From NCBI RefSeq assembly GCF_023028105.1, contig NZ_CP095491.1, forward strand, positions 186,001 through 250,000: a DNA stretch of 64,000 nt, written 5' to 3'. The notes under the pieces were generated by a model that worked only from the letters and a program-made list of their open reading frames with translations, was not told the DNA's origin and did not search any database. The stretch is from Halosolutus gelatinilyticus (GTDB taxonomy: Archaea > Halobacteriota > Halobacteria > Halobacteriales > Natrialbaceae). Positions within the stretch are counted from its first letter, which is position 1. Every line of letters begins with the position of its first letter. The position numbers were made by a program, and so were the translations under genes. Positions 25,040-33,803 of the stretch are shown here, one piece after another.

Positions 25040-26203
25040 ATGCAAGAGGCAGTTATCGTCGACGCCGTTCGGACGCCGTTCGGCGATCGCGACGGCGCGT
25101 TTGCGGACGTCCACCCGCAGGATCTCGCGGCGGAGCCGCTGCTCGCCTTAGAAGAGCGACTGGGGTTCGATCCGGAGCGGACGATCGAGGACGTCATCTA
25201 CGGCTGCGTGACGCCGATCGGCGAGCAGGGCGGGAACATCGGCCGGCTCGCCCCGCTGGTCGCCGGCTGGGGCGACGACGTGCCGGGCGTCCAGTTAAAC
25301 CGGATGTGCGGCTCCGGCCAACAGGCGGTCAACTTCGCCGCCGGCGCGGTCGCGACGGGCGCCCACGACGTGCTCGTCGCCGGCGGCGTCGAGCACATGA
25401 CTCGGGCGCCGATCGGCAGCGACTACGATGGCGTCGCGTCCTCGTACTTCGACCACTACGACGAACTGGTCCACCAGGGCGAGAGCGCCGAACGGATCGC
25501 CGAGGAGTGGGGGTTCGGCCGTCGCGAGTTGGACGAACTCGCCGCCGACTCACAGCGGCGGTGGAAGGGGGCCTGGGACGCGGGGCGATACGAGTCGCAG
25601 ATCACGCCGGTCGAAGTCGAGGTCGACGGCGAGACGCGCGTTGTCGACGCGGACGAACACCCGCGGCCGGAGTCGACCGCGGACGGCCTCGGCGAATTGC
25701 CGCTCGCGTTCCGCGATGCGGGCGACGGCGTGATCCACGCGGGCAACTCCTCCGGGATCGTCGACGGCGCGAGCGCAGTCCTCGTCGCGAGACGCGAGGT
25801 CGCCGAGGAACGCGGCTGGGAGCCGATGGCCCGCATCGTCCAAACCGAAGTGGTCGGCGTCGATCCCGTCACGATGCTCACCGGCCCGATCCCCGCGACC
25901 GAGGGCGTACTCGAGAAGACCGACCTGACGATCGACGACGTCGACCTGTTCGAGGTCAACGAGGCGTTCGCCTCCGTCGTCGCCGCCTGGCTCGAGGAGA
26001 TGGACGTTCCGCGGGCGGAACTCTGGGAGCGGACGAACGTCAACGGCGGCGCGATCGCCCACGGCCACCCGCTCGGGGCGACCGGCGCGGCGCTGATCAC
26101 GAAACTCGTCCACGAACTCGATCGAACCGGGAAAGACGTTGGCCTCTCGACGATGTGCATCGGGTTCGGCCAGGGGATCGCGACGATCGTGGAACGAATC
26201 TAG
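25040..26203 (+). CDS. Acetyl-CoA C-acyltransferase (thiolase)
   Basis: A 387-aa thiolase. The nucleophile C90 is in QLNRMCGSGQQAV; the NGGAIAHGHPLGATGA block gives the catalytic His, and CIGFGQG gives the second Cys near the end. It could condense two acetyl-CoA to acetoacetyl-CoA (feeding phaB and PHA) or act in fatty-acid breakdown; the sequence does not decide. ATG at 25040 is preferred over an in-frame GTG at 25016 because MQEAVIVDAVRTPFG is the standard family start. It is followed by a decayed SDR gene, which hints at a former thiolase-reductase pair. Confidence 0.92.
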   Translation: MQEAVIVDAVRTPFGDRDGAFADVHPQDLAAEPLLALEERLGFDPERTIEDVIYGCVTPIGEQGGNIGRLAPLVAGWGDDVPGVQLNRMCGSGQQAVNFAAGAVATGAHDVLVAGGVEHMTRAPIGSDYDGVASSYFDHYDELVHQGESAERIAEEWGFGRRELDELAADSQRRWKGAWDAGRYESQITPVEVEVDGETRVVDADEHPRPESTADGLGELPLAFRDAGDGVIHAGNSSGIVDGASAVLVARREVAEERGWEPMARIVQTEVVGVDPVTMLTGPIPATEGVLEKTDLTIDDVDLFEVNEAFASVVAAWLEEMDVPRAELWERTNVNGGAIAHGHPLGATGAALITKLVHELDRTGKDVGLSTMCIGFGQGIATIVERI

Positions 26204-26221
26204 GGTATCGATTCGTACTGG

Positions 26222-26422
26222 ACCAAAATCAGCCCCCGAATACGATCGCCCGTCGTTTTCGAGGACACCGCGACGGACATCTCCCGGACGACGCCAGCGG
26301 GCCACCTCGGCCGCGGGGAGGACGTCGCGACGCTCGCCGTCTACTTCGCGAGCGAGCAGGCGGGGTTCGTCACGGGCCAGGCCGTCGGCGTCACCGGCGG
26401 CGTCGATCTCTTCACATACTGA
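26222..26422 (+). pseudogene. C-terminal remnant of a short-chain dehydrogenase
   Basis: The frame ending at 26422 encodes ISPRIRSPVVFEDTATDI and then GHLGRGEDVATLAVYFAS and GFVTGQAVGVTGGVDLFTY. These are the last 60-odd residues of an SDR/FabG enzyme (ISPG..TP, RxGxPEDVA, ASE..FVTGQ). No start codon or Rossmann part precedes it; only 18 nt separate it from the thiolase stop. It is a 5'-deleted remnant. Confidence 0.72.
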
Positions 26423-26514
26423 TCGGCGATCGGCGCCGGTTTTCGACGGCGGTTTCTCGCCGGCGGGCGTCGGATACATCTATTCGTCTGACCGCAGTAT
26501 CGACGATACTCACT

Positions 26515-26634
26515 ATGCTCTGCCCGCAGTGCCAACAACGATTCAGACCGAGAGCGACCGACGATACCGTCGGCGGAAAGAACGTGGTTTTCATCAGTTG
26601 TAGAACCTGCAACACCGTCATCGGAATCGTGTGA
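26515..26634 (+). CDS. 39-aa zinc-ribbon protein
   Basis: A very small gene, MLCPQCQQRF...VVFISCRTCNTVIGIV, with two C-x2-C pairs (CPQC and CRTC) 28 residues apart, the pattern of a single zinc ribbon. Such one-ribbon proteins are common and poorly annotated in haloarchaea. It has a clean start and stop and lies in an otherwise empty gap. Its function is unknown; RNA, DNA or protein binding is possible. Confidence 0.6.
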   Translation: MLCPQCQQRFRPRATDDTVGGKNVVFISCRTCNTVIGIV

Positions 26635-26682
26635 TTCCGCTCGGTCGGGTCGCACGATCGAGCGGGTACCCGCCTCCGGCAA

Positions 26683-26961
26683 TCAGTACCGGACCTCGAA
26701 TCCCTCCTCGCCCCGCGGCTCTTCGTACTCGACCGCGACGTCGTTCACATCGGCCGCCGGGCTGCCCTCGTGGCAGAACTCGATCATCGACTCGACGGCG
26801 TTCTCGGGGCCCTCGAAGACGGCCTCGACGCGTCCGTCCTGCAGGTTCTTGACCCAGCCGTCGACGCCGTGCTCGCGGGCCGTCTCGCGGGTCGTCGCTC
26901 GATAGAAGACGCCCTGTACCTTTCCCGAGACGAAAACGTGCGCCCGGCTTCGGTCTGTCAT
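26683..26961 (-). CDS. acyP: Acylphosphatase
   Basis: A 92-aa acylphosphatase, which hydrolyses carboxyl-phosphate bonds such as acetyl phosphate or 1,3-bisphosphoglycerate. The active-site loop GKVQGVFYRATTRETA contains the phosphate-binding Arg, and DGWVKNLQDGRVEAVFEG contains the catalytic Asn. The length is standard. It stands alone, with no coupled neighbour. Confidence 0.93.
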   Translation of the reverse strand: MTDRSRAHVFVSGKVQGVFYRATTRETAREHGVDGWVKNLQDGRVEAVFEGPENAVESMIEFCHEGSPAADVNDVAVEYEEPRGEEGFEVRY

Positions 26962-27041
26962 GTGCGAGCCATCGATCGCGATCGGTAAAAATCCCGTTCG
27001 TTCCGCGATCGACCGCGACTAGTCGCCGACAGCGGCAATCG

Positions 27042-27434
27042 TCAGTCCTCGATGGGCTCGGTGAGTTGCTGACACCGATCGATCCACCGCACCTCGTAGG
27101 TTCCCGGACCGACCACGCGTCCGTGAAGATCGGTAATCGTTTCGACGCCTGCGTCCGTACACCAGTCGATACAGGTCAGATACGCCCCGAAATCGAACGT
27201 CTCGTGAAGCGTCGCGTCCCGTTCGATCCGTACCGTCTCGAACCCGGCGAGCGCAGTCGCGAACGCACGCGTGTGGCCGTCGGATAGGTACCACGCCCCG
27301 TCGTATTCGAAGGCGGGAAGCGGATCGTAGTTCGGCTCGTCGAAATCGAACCACTCCACCACGTCCGCCAATTTTTCGCTCGATATGTACAGCTGGGTGG
27401 GGCGGATCTCGTCGATCGGAAGACGACGTGTCAT
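27042..27434 (-). CDS. ParB/Srx-fold small protein
   Basis: A 130-aa protein. The first 80 residues read RPTQLYISSEKLADVVEWF, PLPAFEYDGAWYLSDGHTRAFATAL, which matches the ParB N-terminal (ParB/sulfiredoxin) fold with its D-G-H-T/N-R phosphate-binding motif. It has no HTH DNA-binding domain, so it is not a chromosome-partition ParB. Three cysteines and three Trp occur in the C-terminal part. Members of this fold can bind or hydrolyse nucleotides; the role here is unknown. Confidence 0.65.
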   Translation of the reverse strand: MTRRLPIDEIRPTQLYISSEKLADVVEWFDFDEPNYDPLPAFEYDGAWYLSDGHTRAFATALAGFETVRIERDATLHETFDFGAYLTCIDWCTDAGVETITDLHGRVVGPGTYEVRWIDRCQQLTEPIED

Positions 27435-27477
27435 TCGACCGGTTAGATCTACGCGACCGTACGGAGAATACTCCTTT

Positions 27478-27553
27478 GGTGCCGCTGACGCCCGCGGTAC
27501 CGTCGGCCAGGTCGATGTCGTCAGCCATGCCGACCACGTGTTCCGTTCGACCC
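27478..27553 (+). pseudogene. Remnant duplicate of the metallo-beta-lactamase nuclease gene start
   Basis: The frame reads GAADARGTVGQVDVVSHADHVFRST, which parallels residues near the start of the intact nuclease at 28300 (VADARNAVGEVNVVSHAHADHTFRST). Two residues of the HxHxDH metal motif are missing. No start codon or remaining domain is present. It is a decayed copy about 0.8 kb upstream of the intact gene, with a methyltransferase gene between. Confidence 0.6.
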
Positions 27554-27625
27554 TACTTCGACGCTCCCTGATCCATCATCGCCCTGACCACACCCTATAG
27601 GTCAGCGGAGCCGAATGTTGTGGTG

Positions 27626-28240
27626 ATGAAGTTCGACGAACTCGAGCGCGTGTACGGATGCGACGAGTACTACTGGGGAACAGAGCCGAACGAGATGGCC
27701 GAGCGGACGGCGGCGCTCGCGTCGGAGACGATCGACGACGTCACGGCGATCGATATCGGCGCCGGAGAGGGGCGCGACGCGGTGTACTTCGCCGAACGGG
27801 GGTGGGACGTGTACGCGCTGGACGTGTCGCCCAACGGCTTGCGGAAGGCGGAGCGACTCGCGCGGGACCGCGGGGCATCCCTTCGGACGATCGAAGCCGA
27901 CGCGAACGAGGCCGTCCCTCCCGAACCGGTCGACGTCGTCTACTCGGCGGGGACGATCCAGTACATCCGGCCCGAGAACCGACGGCGCCAGTTCGATCGG
28001 TTCAAGGAGCGGACGGTCTCCGGCGGACTGCACGCAATGTTCGCGTTCGTCGATCACCCCGCAATCCCGACGCCACCGGACTGGACGGAAAACGAGCACT
28101 TCTACTCACCTGGCGAGCTGGCGGGCTACTACGAGGACTGGGACGTCGTTCGCCGCCGAGAGATCGTGTTCGACGACGACTCGGGCGACGAACCCCACCA
28201 GCACGCGGCGGAGATACTGTTCGCGCGGAAATCGTCCTGA
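27626..28240 (+). CDS. Class I SAM-dependent methyltransferase, TehB-like
   Basis: A 204-aa methyltransferase. Motif I is AIDIGAGEGRDAVYFAERG, followed by VYALDVSPNGLRKAERLA (acidic loop) and DVVYSAGTIQYIRPENR (motif IV). The general layout resembles TehB/tellurite-resistance-type enzymes. The natural substrate is unknown. ATG at 27626 is chosen over two preceding in-frame GTGs. It sits between the decayed and the intact copies of the metallo-beta-lactamase nuclease gene. Confidence 0.8.
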   Translation: MKFDELERVYGCDEYYWGTEPNEMAERTAALASETIDDVTAIDIGAGEGRDAVYFAERGWDVYALDVSPNGLRKAERLARDRGASLRTIEADANEAVPPEPVDVVYSAGTIQYIRPENRRRQFDRFKERTVSGGLHAMFAFVDHPAIPTPPDWTENEHFYSPGELAGYYEDWDVVRRREIVFDDDSGDEPHQHAAEILFARKSS

Positions 28241-28299
28241 ATCGAATCCGGGTCGCGGAACCGACAACCCAAGGTGGTCCGACCCCGTATCCGGTCCCA

Positions 28300-29304
28300 G
28301 TGACCGTACGGCATCGGGACGGGATCCACTTCGAGTTCGAGGCTGACGGCGAGGCTGCAGTCGTCGCGGACGCGCGCAACGCCGTCGGCGAGGTGAACGT
28401 CGTTAGCCACGCCCACGCCGATCACACGTTCCGATCGACGCCGGGAACCGTGGTCTGCTCCGCCGAGACGGCGGCGATCGCGGCCGCCCGAACTGGGACC
28501 GAGTTCGAGTACGTCGATCGCGCGCCGGGGATCGACCTCGTCCCGGCGGGCCACGTCGTCGGCTCCCGCGCGGCCCTGATCGAAGACGAGGCCGGACGAC
28601 GATACTGTTACACCGGCGACGTCTCGATCCGCGATCGGTGCTATCTCGACGGGTTCGATCCGAGCGCGATCGAGGCGGACGTACTGGTGATCGAGACCAC
28701 CTACGGCAGACCGAAGTACCGATTTCCGCCCCAGGCCGACCTCGAATCCGAAATCGTCGACTGGATCCGCGACAACGACGATCGGCCGCTGTTCCTGTTC
28801 GGCTACTCGCTCGGCCGGGCGCAGAAACTGCAGTGGATAGCACGGGAGGCAACCGAGCGATCCGGCGATCGAGAGATCCTGGCCTCCGAGTCGATTCGCG
28901 ACGTCACGCGAGCGATCGAGTCGGCGACCGACCTCTCGTTCGACGGCCAGCCGTACGATTCGCTGCGCGGACTGACCGACGAGATCGTGATCCTGCCGTC
29001 GAACCAGGCCCGATCGGAGTGGGTCGAGCGGACGGTCGATCGCGAGGACGGACTGAAGGCCGGCTTTTCGGGCTGGGCCGTCGACGACTCCTTTCGGTAC
29101 CGGGGGAACTACGACGCCACCTTCCCGCTGACCGACCACTGTGACTTCGACGAACTCGTCTCGGTAGTCTGCGAGATCGATCCCGAGGTCGTCTACACCC
29201 ACCACGGCTCCGACGAGGCGTTCGCGGACGCGCTCGCGACCGAGTACGGCTACCGGGCGCGACCGCTGAAACGCGATCAGCGAACGCTCGGGGAGTTTTG
29301 CTGA
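28300..29304 (+). CDS. Metallo-beta-lactamase fold nuclease, mRNA 3'-end processing type
   Basis: A 334-aa protein. Metal motifs are HAHADH (in NVVSHAHADHTF), the AGHVVGSRAALIE strand, YTGDVS and ETTYG, and a late H in ADALATEYG-type C-terminus with VYTHHGS. This matches the archaeal group annotated as mRNA 3'-end processing factor or exonuclease (beta-CASP relative). The GTG at 28300 fits the family N-terminus (VTVRHRDGIHFEFE). A further gene starts within its stop codon (TGATG), so the two are coupled. Confidence 0.82.
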   Translation: MTVRHRDGIHFEFEADGEAAVVADARNAVGEVNVVSHAHADHTFRSTPGTVVCSAETAAIAAARTGTEFEYVDRAPGIDLVPAGHVVGSRAALIEDEAGRRYCYTGDVSIRDRCYLDGFDPSAIEADVLVIETTYGRPKYRFPPQADLESEIVDWIRDNDDRPLFLFGYSLGRAQKLQWIAREATERSGDREILASESIRDVTRAIESATDLSFDGQPYDSLRGLTDEIVILPSNQARSEWVERTVDREDGLKAGFSGWAVDDSFRYRGNYDATFPLTDHCDFDELVSVVCEIDPEVVYTHHGSDEAFADALATEYGYRARPLKRDQRTLGEFC

Positions 29305-29552
29305 TGGGGGTCCTCGATCGCCTCGAAGACGAGTTCGTCGACGTCTCGAGTCGCCGCGCGACGATCCGGGAGTTGCTCGAACTCGCCGTCGGCGCGCTCG
29401 TGTTCGTCCTCGCCGCGGCCGGACTCGCGTACTACATGGCCGGACGGACGGCCGCGATCGGCGTCGCCGTAGTGTTGGCCGCCGTGTTCACGGTGACGAT
29501 CGCCTCGCAGGCCTACTGGGCGGTGACGGGGAGAAAGGACTACGACGAGTGA
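29304..29552 (+). CDS. Small two-span membrane protein
   Basis: An 82-aa protein with a charged N-terminus (LDRLEDEFVDVSSRRATIRELLE) and two hydrophobic helices (about residues 27-46 and 50-70), ending in GRKDYDE. Its start codon shares one base with the stop of the nuclease gene (TGATG), so they are translationally coupled. No family is recognised. Confidence 0.72.
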   Translation: MGVLDRLEDEFVDVSSRRATIRELLELAVGALVFVLAAAGLAYYMAGRTAAIGVAVVLAAVFTVTIASQAYWAVTGRKDYDE

Positions 29553-29568
29553 TCGTCCGCTGATCGTT

Positions 29569-29886
29569 TCAACGAGCCGTTTCGTACCGGCGGGTACCGC
29601 GAATCATTCGAACGGTTAGTAGCCCGACACCGACCACGAACGCGATCCAGACGCCCTCGCTCGCGTCGATCGGTTCCGCGTACTCGACGGCGGCGACCGC
29701 GAGCAAGAGCGCGGCGACGTACAGCGTGTTCGTCCCGATGAAATCCGCGAGTCCCTCCTCGTCGGTCACGGCGTCCGGATCGTACCCTGCGATCAGGGAG
29801 ACCATCCCTGCGTACTTGATCAGCGCTCCGAATAGGCCGACGAATCCGGCCGCGACGAGCAAGGAGACGATCGTTCCCGTACTCAT
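29569..29886 (-). CDS. DUF3784-like membrane protein
   Basis: A 105-aa protein with three hydrophobic helices. The segment FGALIKYAGMVSLIAGYDPD, a first helix followed by a GY motif, resembles DUF3784 membrane proteins. Function is unknown. It converges with the 29304 gene with a 16-nt gap. Confidence 0.72.
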   Translation of the reverse strand: MSTGTIVSLLVAAGFVGLFGALIKYAGMVSLIAGYDPDAVTDEEGLADFIGTNTLYVAALLLAVAAVEYAEPIDASEGVWIAFVVGVGLLTVRMIRGTRRYETAR

Positions 29887-29962
29887 ACGCGATAGTTGAC
29901 GGTTATCCAACAAAACTGTTCCGCACGGCCGGTGCGGGCTGCGAGCGCGGGTCTGAGCCGGT

Positions 29963-30874
29963 TCACTCGCCGGTTCGGAGGTGATGAAACACGTACGTCT
30001 GCGCGTACCCCGCACACTCGCCGCCGAATCGCTGGCGGATGGCCCGCGAGGTCGCCGCGTACGAGCCCCGATCGCAGTCGGGGTAGTGCTCCTCGATCGC
30101 GGACCTGATCCAGGTGTCGAGCGGGACGGCCTCGTCGAAGCCCAGCGAGAACAGCAGGATGCAGTCGGCCACCTTGTCCCCGACGCCGACGAACCGGGTG
30201 AGGTAGTCGCGGGCGGCCTCGTACTCGAGATCCCGCGCCTCGGCGGGGTGGGCCTCGCCGTTCGCGACCATCTCGGCCGTTCGCACGACGTACGGGGCGC
30301 GGTAGCCCAGTCCGAGCTCGCGAAGCTCCGACTCGGTCGCGGCCGCGAGCTGCTCCGGCGTCGGGAACGCGTACACGGCCTCGCCGTCGAACTCGATCGC
30401 GTCGCCGTACTCGCGGGCGAGCGTCGAAACCATGCGGTGGATGCGCCTGACGCGCATCTGGGCCGAGCAGATGAAGGAGATCAGCGTCCCGAAGGGCGGA
30501 TCCGCGACGAGGCGCATCCCGCAGTGTGCCTCGTAAGCCTCCCGGACCAGCGGATCCTCGGGGGCGGCCGCGGCGATCGACTCGAGGTCGTCGTCGAGGC
30601 GCAGGAGTCGGCGGAGGATCGGTTCCGCGTCGGTCGTCGACCGCCACTCCAGTACGCCGTCTCGCTGTCGAACGCGGATCACCTCCCCGGAAGACGAGCC
30701 GTCGCCGACGAAGCGCCCGTCGACGACCGTGTGGTACCACGCCTCGGGCGCGGGGTCGCCGCCGTACATCTCGCCGTCCGATCGACGCCAGAGGTAGCTC
30801 TGGCCGCTTTCGAGCGTCCGGTAGAGGTCGAGTCCGCCCGCGAGGTCGTCGATCGCGATCGCGCCCGTCTGCAT
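29963..30874 (-). CDS. ogg: OGG1-family 8-oxoguanine / DNA glycosylase-lyase
   Basis: A 303-aa HhH-GPD glycosylase. The N-terminal OGG domain is visible (LDLYRTLESGQSYLWRR), and the helix-hairpin-helix GPD motif is VGVGDKVADCILLFSLGFDEAVPLDTW. K234 is the predicted Schiff-base lysine and D253 the catalytic Asp, aligned with OGG1 K249 and D268. It should excise oxidised guanine and nick DNA. Start at 30874 (MQTGAIAIDD) gives a normal N-terminus. No coupled neighbour. Confidence 0.87.
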   Translation of the reverse strand: MQTGAIAIDDLAGGLDLYRTLESGQSYLWRRSDGEMYGGDPAPEAWYHTVVDGRFVGDGSSSGEVIRVRQRDGVLEWRSTTDAEPILRRLLRLDDDLESIAAAAPEDPLVREAYEAHCGMRLVADPPFGTLISFICSAQMRVRRIHRMVSTLAREYGDAIEFDGEAVYAFPTPEQLAAATESELRELGLGYRAPYVVRTAEMVANGEAHPAEARDLEYEAARDYLTRFVGVGDKVADCILLFSLGFDEAVPLDTWIRSAIEEHYPDCDRGSYAATSRAIRQRFGGECAGYAQTYVFHHLRTGE

Positions 30875-31035
30875 TCGAACGAGAGTTGGTGAGGAACGGC
30901 TTGGCCCTTTCGAACCGGTCCCCTGCAGAGGGAACCTCGAGAGAACCGCCGCTCGGGGGCGCTGACTCGGTACGCGGGCCGGATCCCGGGTCACCGAGGC
31001 GAACCTTCATACCGGATGCGATACAATAACCGTGT

Positions 31036-31512
31036 ATGAACTGCAGGGTCGTCGTCGAAGCCGCGGTGCCGGTGTTCGACGTGGAGACGGAAGACGAGGC
31101 GATCCGTATCGCCATCTCGAAGACGGGCGAGATGTTGAACCCTGATCTGAACTACGTGGAGATCAACATGGGCGAGCGGACCTCACCGTCGGGGGAGGAA
31201 CTCCCGCCCGCGTTCATCGCAGCGGACGAGGCGCTCGTCGCGCTCGAACTGGAGATGACCGTCTTCAACGTCGAGCGCGAGGAACACGCCTCGCGAATCG
31301 CACGCAAAGAGATCGGGCAACGGCTCGAAAACATCCCGCTGGAGGTCAACCAGGTCGACGTGCTCGAAGAGGAGGACGACGACGAGAAAACGGCGGACGC
31401 GGAGACGGACTCCGACGATACTGAGTCGGATTCAGACGCCGACGCGGAGCCGTCGGACGAAGACGACGACGACGAGGAGATCCTTCCCGAGTTCGAAGAC
31501 CTCGTCGAATAG
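31036..31512 (+). CDS. DUF555/UPF0212 family protein with acidic tail
   Basis: A 158-aa protein. The first 110 residues are the conserved DUF555 domain (MNCRVVVEAAVPVFDVETEDEAIRIAISKTGEMLNPDLNYVEI), and the last 45 are almost only Asp, Glu, Ser and Thr. Members are archaeal and of unknown function. A TATA-like tcatacc about 26 nt upstream supports a leaderless start. Confidence 0.88.
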   Translation: MNCRVVVEAAVPVFDVETEDEAIRIAISKTGEMLNPDLNYVEINMGERTSPSGEELPPAFIAADEALVALELEMTVFNVEREEHASRIARKEIGQRLENIPLEVNQVDVLEEEDDDEKTADAETDSDDTESDSDADAEPSDEDDDDEEILPEFEDLVE

Positions 31513-31676
31513 TACGGCCCCGGTTTCCCGCTGAAACAGTCGGTAATCGATCGTCACCGGCGCCGATCTCCGATCGCGACGATCGTTTCGGTCGGAACGA
31601 GTTTAGCGGAGACAAAGAGGAGAACGAGAGACGGTCGTCTCTGCAATCGATTTCGGTCAGAGGTGCAGCGTAAAAC

Positions 31677-31919
31677 TCAGTCTGCGGTAGCGGCGACGGC
31701 TTCCTGCTCCCCCTCTCGCATGTTCGTCGTGATTCCCCCTGCGAGTGCAAAAACAGCAGCCTTGTGGTCGGTTTTTGATTTGTGAATCGATGTCGGTCGA
31801 ATACCGAGCGATTCGTACTCTTCGAGATCGATCTGGCAGTCGTTCCACTCCGCGCACTGGTTCGATACTTCGGCGAGAAGGCCGTGAAGGTGAATGAGCT
31901 CCTGCTTCTTCATAACCAT
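31677..31919 (-). CDS. UPF0058 family small protein
   Basis: An 80-aa protein that begins MVMKKQELIHLHGLLAEVSN, the UPF0058 signature, with a Cys pair (CAEWNDC) in the middle. The family is archaeal and uncharacterised; a metal-binding role has been suggested from its conserved residues. A TATA element (aatataac, about 31940-31947 on the minus strand) points to a start at 31919, though the ATG at 31913 would give the more usual MKKQEL start. Confidence 0.82.
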   Translation of the reverse strand: MVMKKQELIHLHGLLAEVSNQCAEWNDCQIDLEEYESLGIRPTSIHKSKTDHKAAVFALAGGITTNMREGEQEAVAATAD

Positions 31920-32183
31920 CCAATGGTATCCACTGCAGGGTTATATTATTATCTTGAGTCGCGTTAACATGCAGCCCCTGTTCGATTACTAGTGTATCAG
32001 TTTATGAGACCGATCGAAACCGTCGCCTACTGTCGATAATCTCGATTCCACTGGGCTCGTAAACGCTGCGTTATCGCCGTAAGGCGCTGTTTCTCTCCAT
32101 CTTTTGACAGCGGTTCGTTCGAGAGCTAAACGGCCGCCACGACGAAAAAATATGACGGGCGAAAACGGAACGAGCGCGACCGA

Positions 32184-32363
32184 TCAACCGAGTTGTTTCA
32201 ACGTCTGGAGATCGCGGTCCGTCCGCATAAACTCGGACGTACGCCGAGACGCGTGACAGTTCGGGCAGTGGAACATTTCGGCGGGCGTCGGGAGTTTGTC
32301 CGGCGAAAGCTGCCAATCTTTCGCACACTCGGGACACAACAGTTGAACGGTCGTTTCATCCAT
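32184..32363 (-). CDS. 59-aa zinc-ribbon protein
   Basis: A small protein with two C-x2-C pairs, CPEC (in QLLCPECAKDW) and CPNC (in MFHCPNCHAS), about 20 residues apart, so one zinc ribbon. Start at 32363 (MDETTVQLLCPEC) is chosen because the longer frame has no similarity to the ribbon. Such ribbons accompany many haloarchaeal regulators. It precedes tfb on the same strand side but is read downstream of it, 114 nt after the tfb stop codon. Confidence 0.7.
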   Translation of the reverse strand: MDETTVQLLCPECAKDWQLSPDKLPTPAEMFHCPNCHASRRTSEFMRTDRDLQTLKQLG

Positions 32364-32477
32364 GATACCCGTTTGCACACGGGGCGACAAAAGCTTTGTC
32401 GCGCGTACGACGGCACCGCGAAAATCCGACAAGTCAAGCTGAACCGAACGTCGAGACGCCGACCCGGATACCAGTCT

Positions 32478-33446
32478 TCAGGCCGGCGCCGCGGTGTCCG
32501 ACGCTTCGAGCAGTTCCTTGTAGCGGTTGCGAATGGTCACTTCGGAGATGCTGGCGACCTCGCTGACGTCGTTCTGGGTGACCTTCTCGTTGGTCAGCAG
32601 CGCCGCGGCGTAGACCGACGCGGCCGCGAGGCCGACCGGCGACTTGCCGCTGTGGACGCCCTTCTGACGGGCCGATTCGAGCAGTTCCCGTGCCATTCGC
32701 TCGGTCTCGTCGGAGAGATCGAGGTCGCTGACGAACCGCGGGACGTAGTGTTCGGGATCGGCCGGTTTGACCTCGAGGCCGAGCTCGCGAATCACGTACC
32801 GGTACGTGCGGGTGAGCTCCATCTTGTCGACGCGGCTGACGGCCGAAATCTCGTCGAGGCTGCGCGGCGTCCCCGCCTGTCGGGCGGCGGCGTACAGCGA
32901 GGCCGTGGCGACACCCTCGATCGATCGGCCGGGGAGGAGGTCCTCTTCGAGCGCGCGGCGGTAGATGACCGAGGCGGTCTCGCGGACGTTCTCGGGGAGG
33001 CCGAGCGCGCTTGCCATTCGATCGATTTCGCCGAGCGCCTGCTTGAGGTTGCGCTCCTTGGAGTCGCGGGTGCGAAAGCGCTCGTTCCAGGTGCGCAGGC
33101 GCTGCATCTTCTGGCGTTGGCGACTGGAGAGCGTCCGGCCGTAGGCGTCTTTGTCCTGCCAACCGATGTTGGTCGAGAGCCCCTGGTCGTGCATCATGTT
33201 CGTCGTCGGGGCGCCCACGCGGCTCTTCTCGTCCTTCTCGGCGGCGTCGAACGCGCGCCACTCCGGCCCGCGATCGATCTCGTCCTCCTCGACGACCAGT
33301 CCGCAATCCTCGCAGACGGTCTCGGCGTGCTCCGTGTCCGAAACGAGTCGACCACCGCACTCCGGACAGTGCTCGCGCTCGTCGGTTCGCGGCGTCGATT
33401 CCTCCTCCGCCTCTCTCTCGTACGTTCGGATATTGGTGTCTGTCAT
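32478..33446 (-). CDS. tfb: Transcription initiation factor B (TFB)
   Basis: A 322-aa TFIIB homologue. The N-terminal zinc ribbon is CPECGGRLV..CEDCGLVV, followed by the B-finger/linker (GPEWRAFDAAEKDEKSRVGAP..TNIGWQDKDAYGR) and two cyclin-fold repeats (RSIEGVATASLYAAARQ and KSPVGLAAASVYAAALL). Haloarchaea keep several tfb paralogs with different promoter choice; which one this is cannot be told. The leader is long (about 65 nt) if the ctttatat element near 33540 is the TATA box. Confidence 0.95.
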   Translation of the reverse strand: MTDTNIRTYEREAEEESTPRTDEREHCPECGGRLVSDTEHAETVCEDCGLVVEEDEIDRGPEWRAFDAAEKDEKSRVGAPTTNMMHDQGLSTNIGWQDKDAYGRTLSSRQRQKMQRLRTWNERFRTRDSKERNLKQALGEIDRMASALGLPENVRETASVIYRRALEEDLLPGRSIEGVATASLYAAARQAGTPRSLDEISAVSRVDKMELTRTYRYVIRELGLEVKPADPEHYVPRFVSDLDLSDETERMARELLESARQKGVHSGKSPVGLAAASVYAAALLTNEKVTQNDVSEVASISEVTIRNRYKELLEASDTAAPA

Positions 33447-33803
33447 GGGATATCGGGTCGGTTACTCGGGGCTCCCGGGTGGGGTAACCAGAAGAAACCC
33501 GGTCGCCTCAGCTAACATAGAGTAAGGCCGTAAGGGATATAAAGATTTCGGCCAGCTTATAAACTGTCTGGATATCCTGTTATATATGTTTCGGTTATAT
33601 GGTTATTAATCGTTCGGAATGTGTGGGTTGCCCACCCGGCGATACTCGCCGCGTCGATCGTCGGTGACCGGGCGAAGCCGGATTCGGTCGCGGGAGACGA
33701 CGGCACGGGACCACCTCGTCGTTCGGACGTCCATTCCGGACGGATAAAACAGTAGTACCCACACAGATTGGAGCTCGCGTCTCCTGGAACCGCCGAAGCC
33801 GGC
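33447..33803. other. tfb upstream region, no gene seen
   Basis: No coding region supported. The stretch 33527-33610 is AT-rich and holds two possible minus-strand TATA elements: ctttatat (33537-33544) and tttataag (33557-33564). The rest looks like ordinary spacer; the minus-strand open frame here has no family resemblance. Confidence 0.5.
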
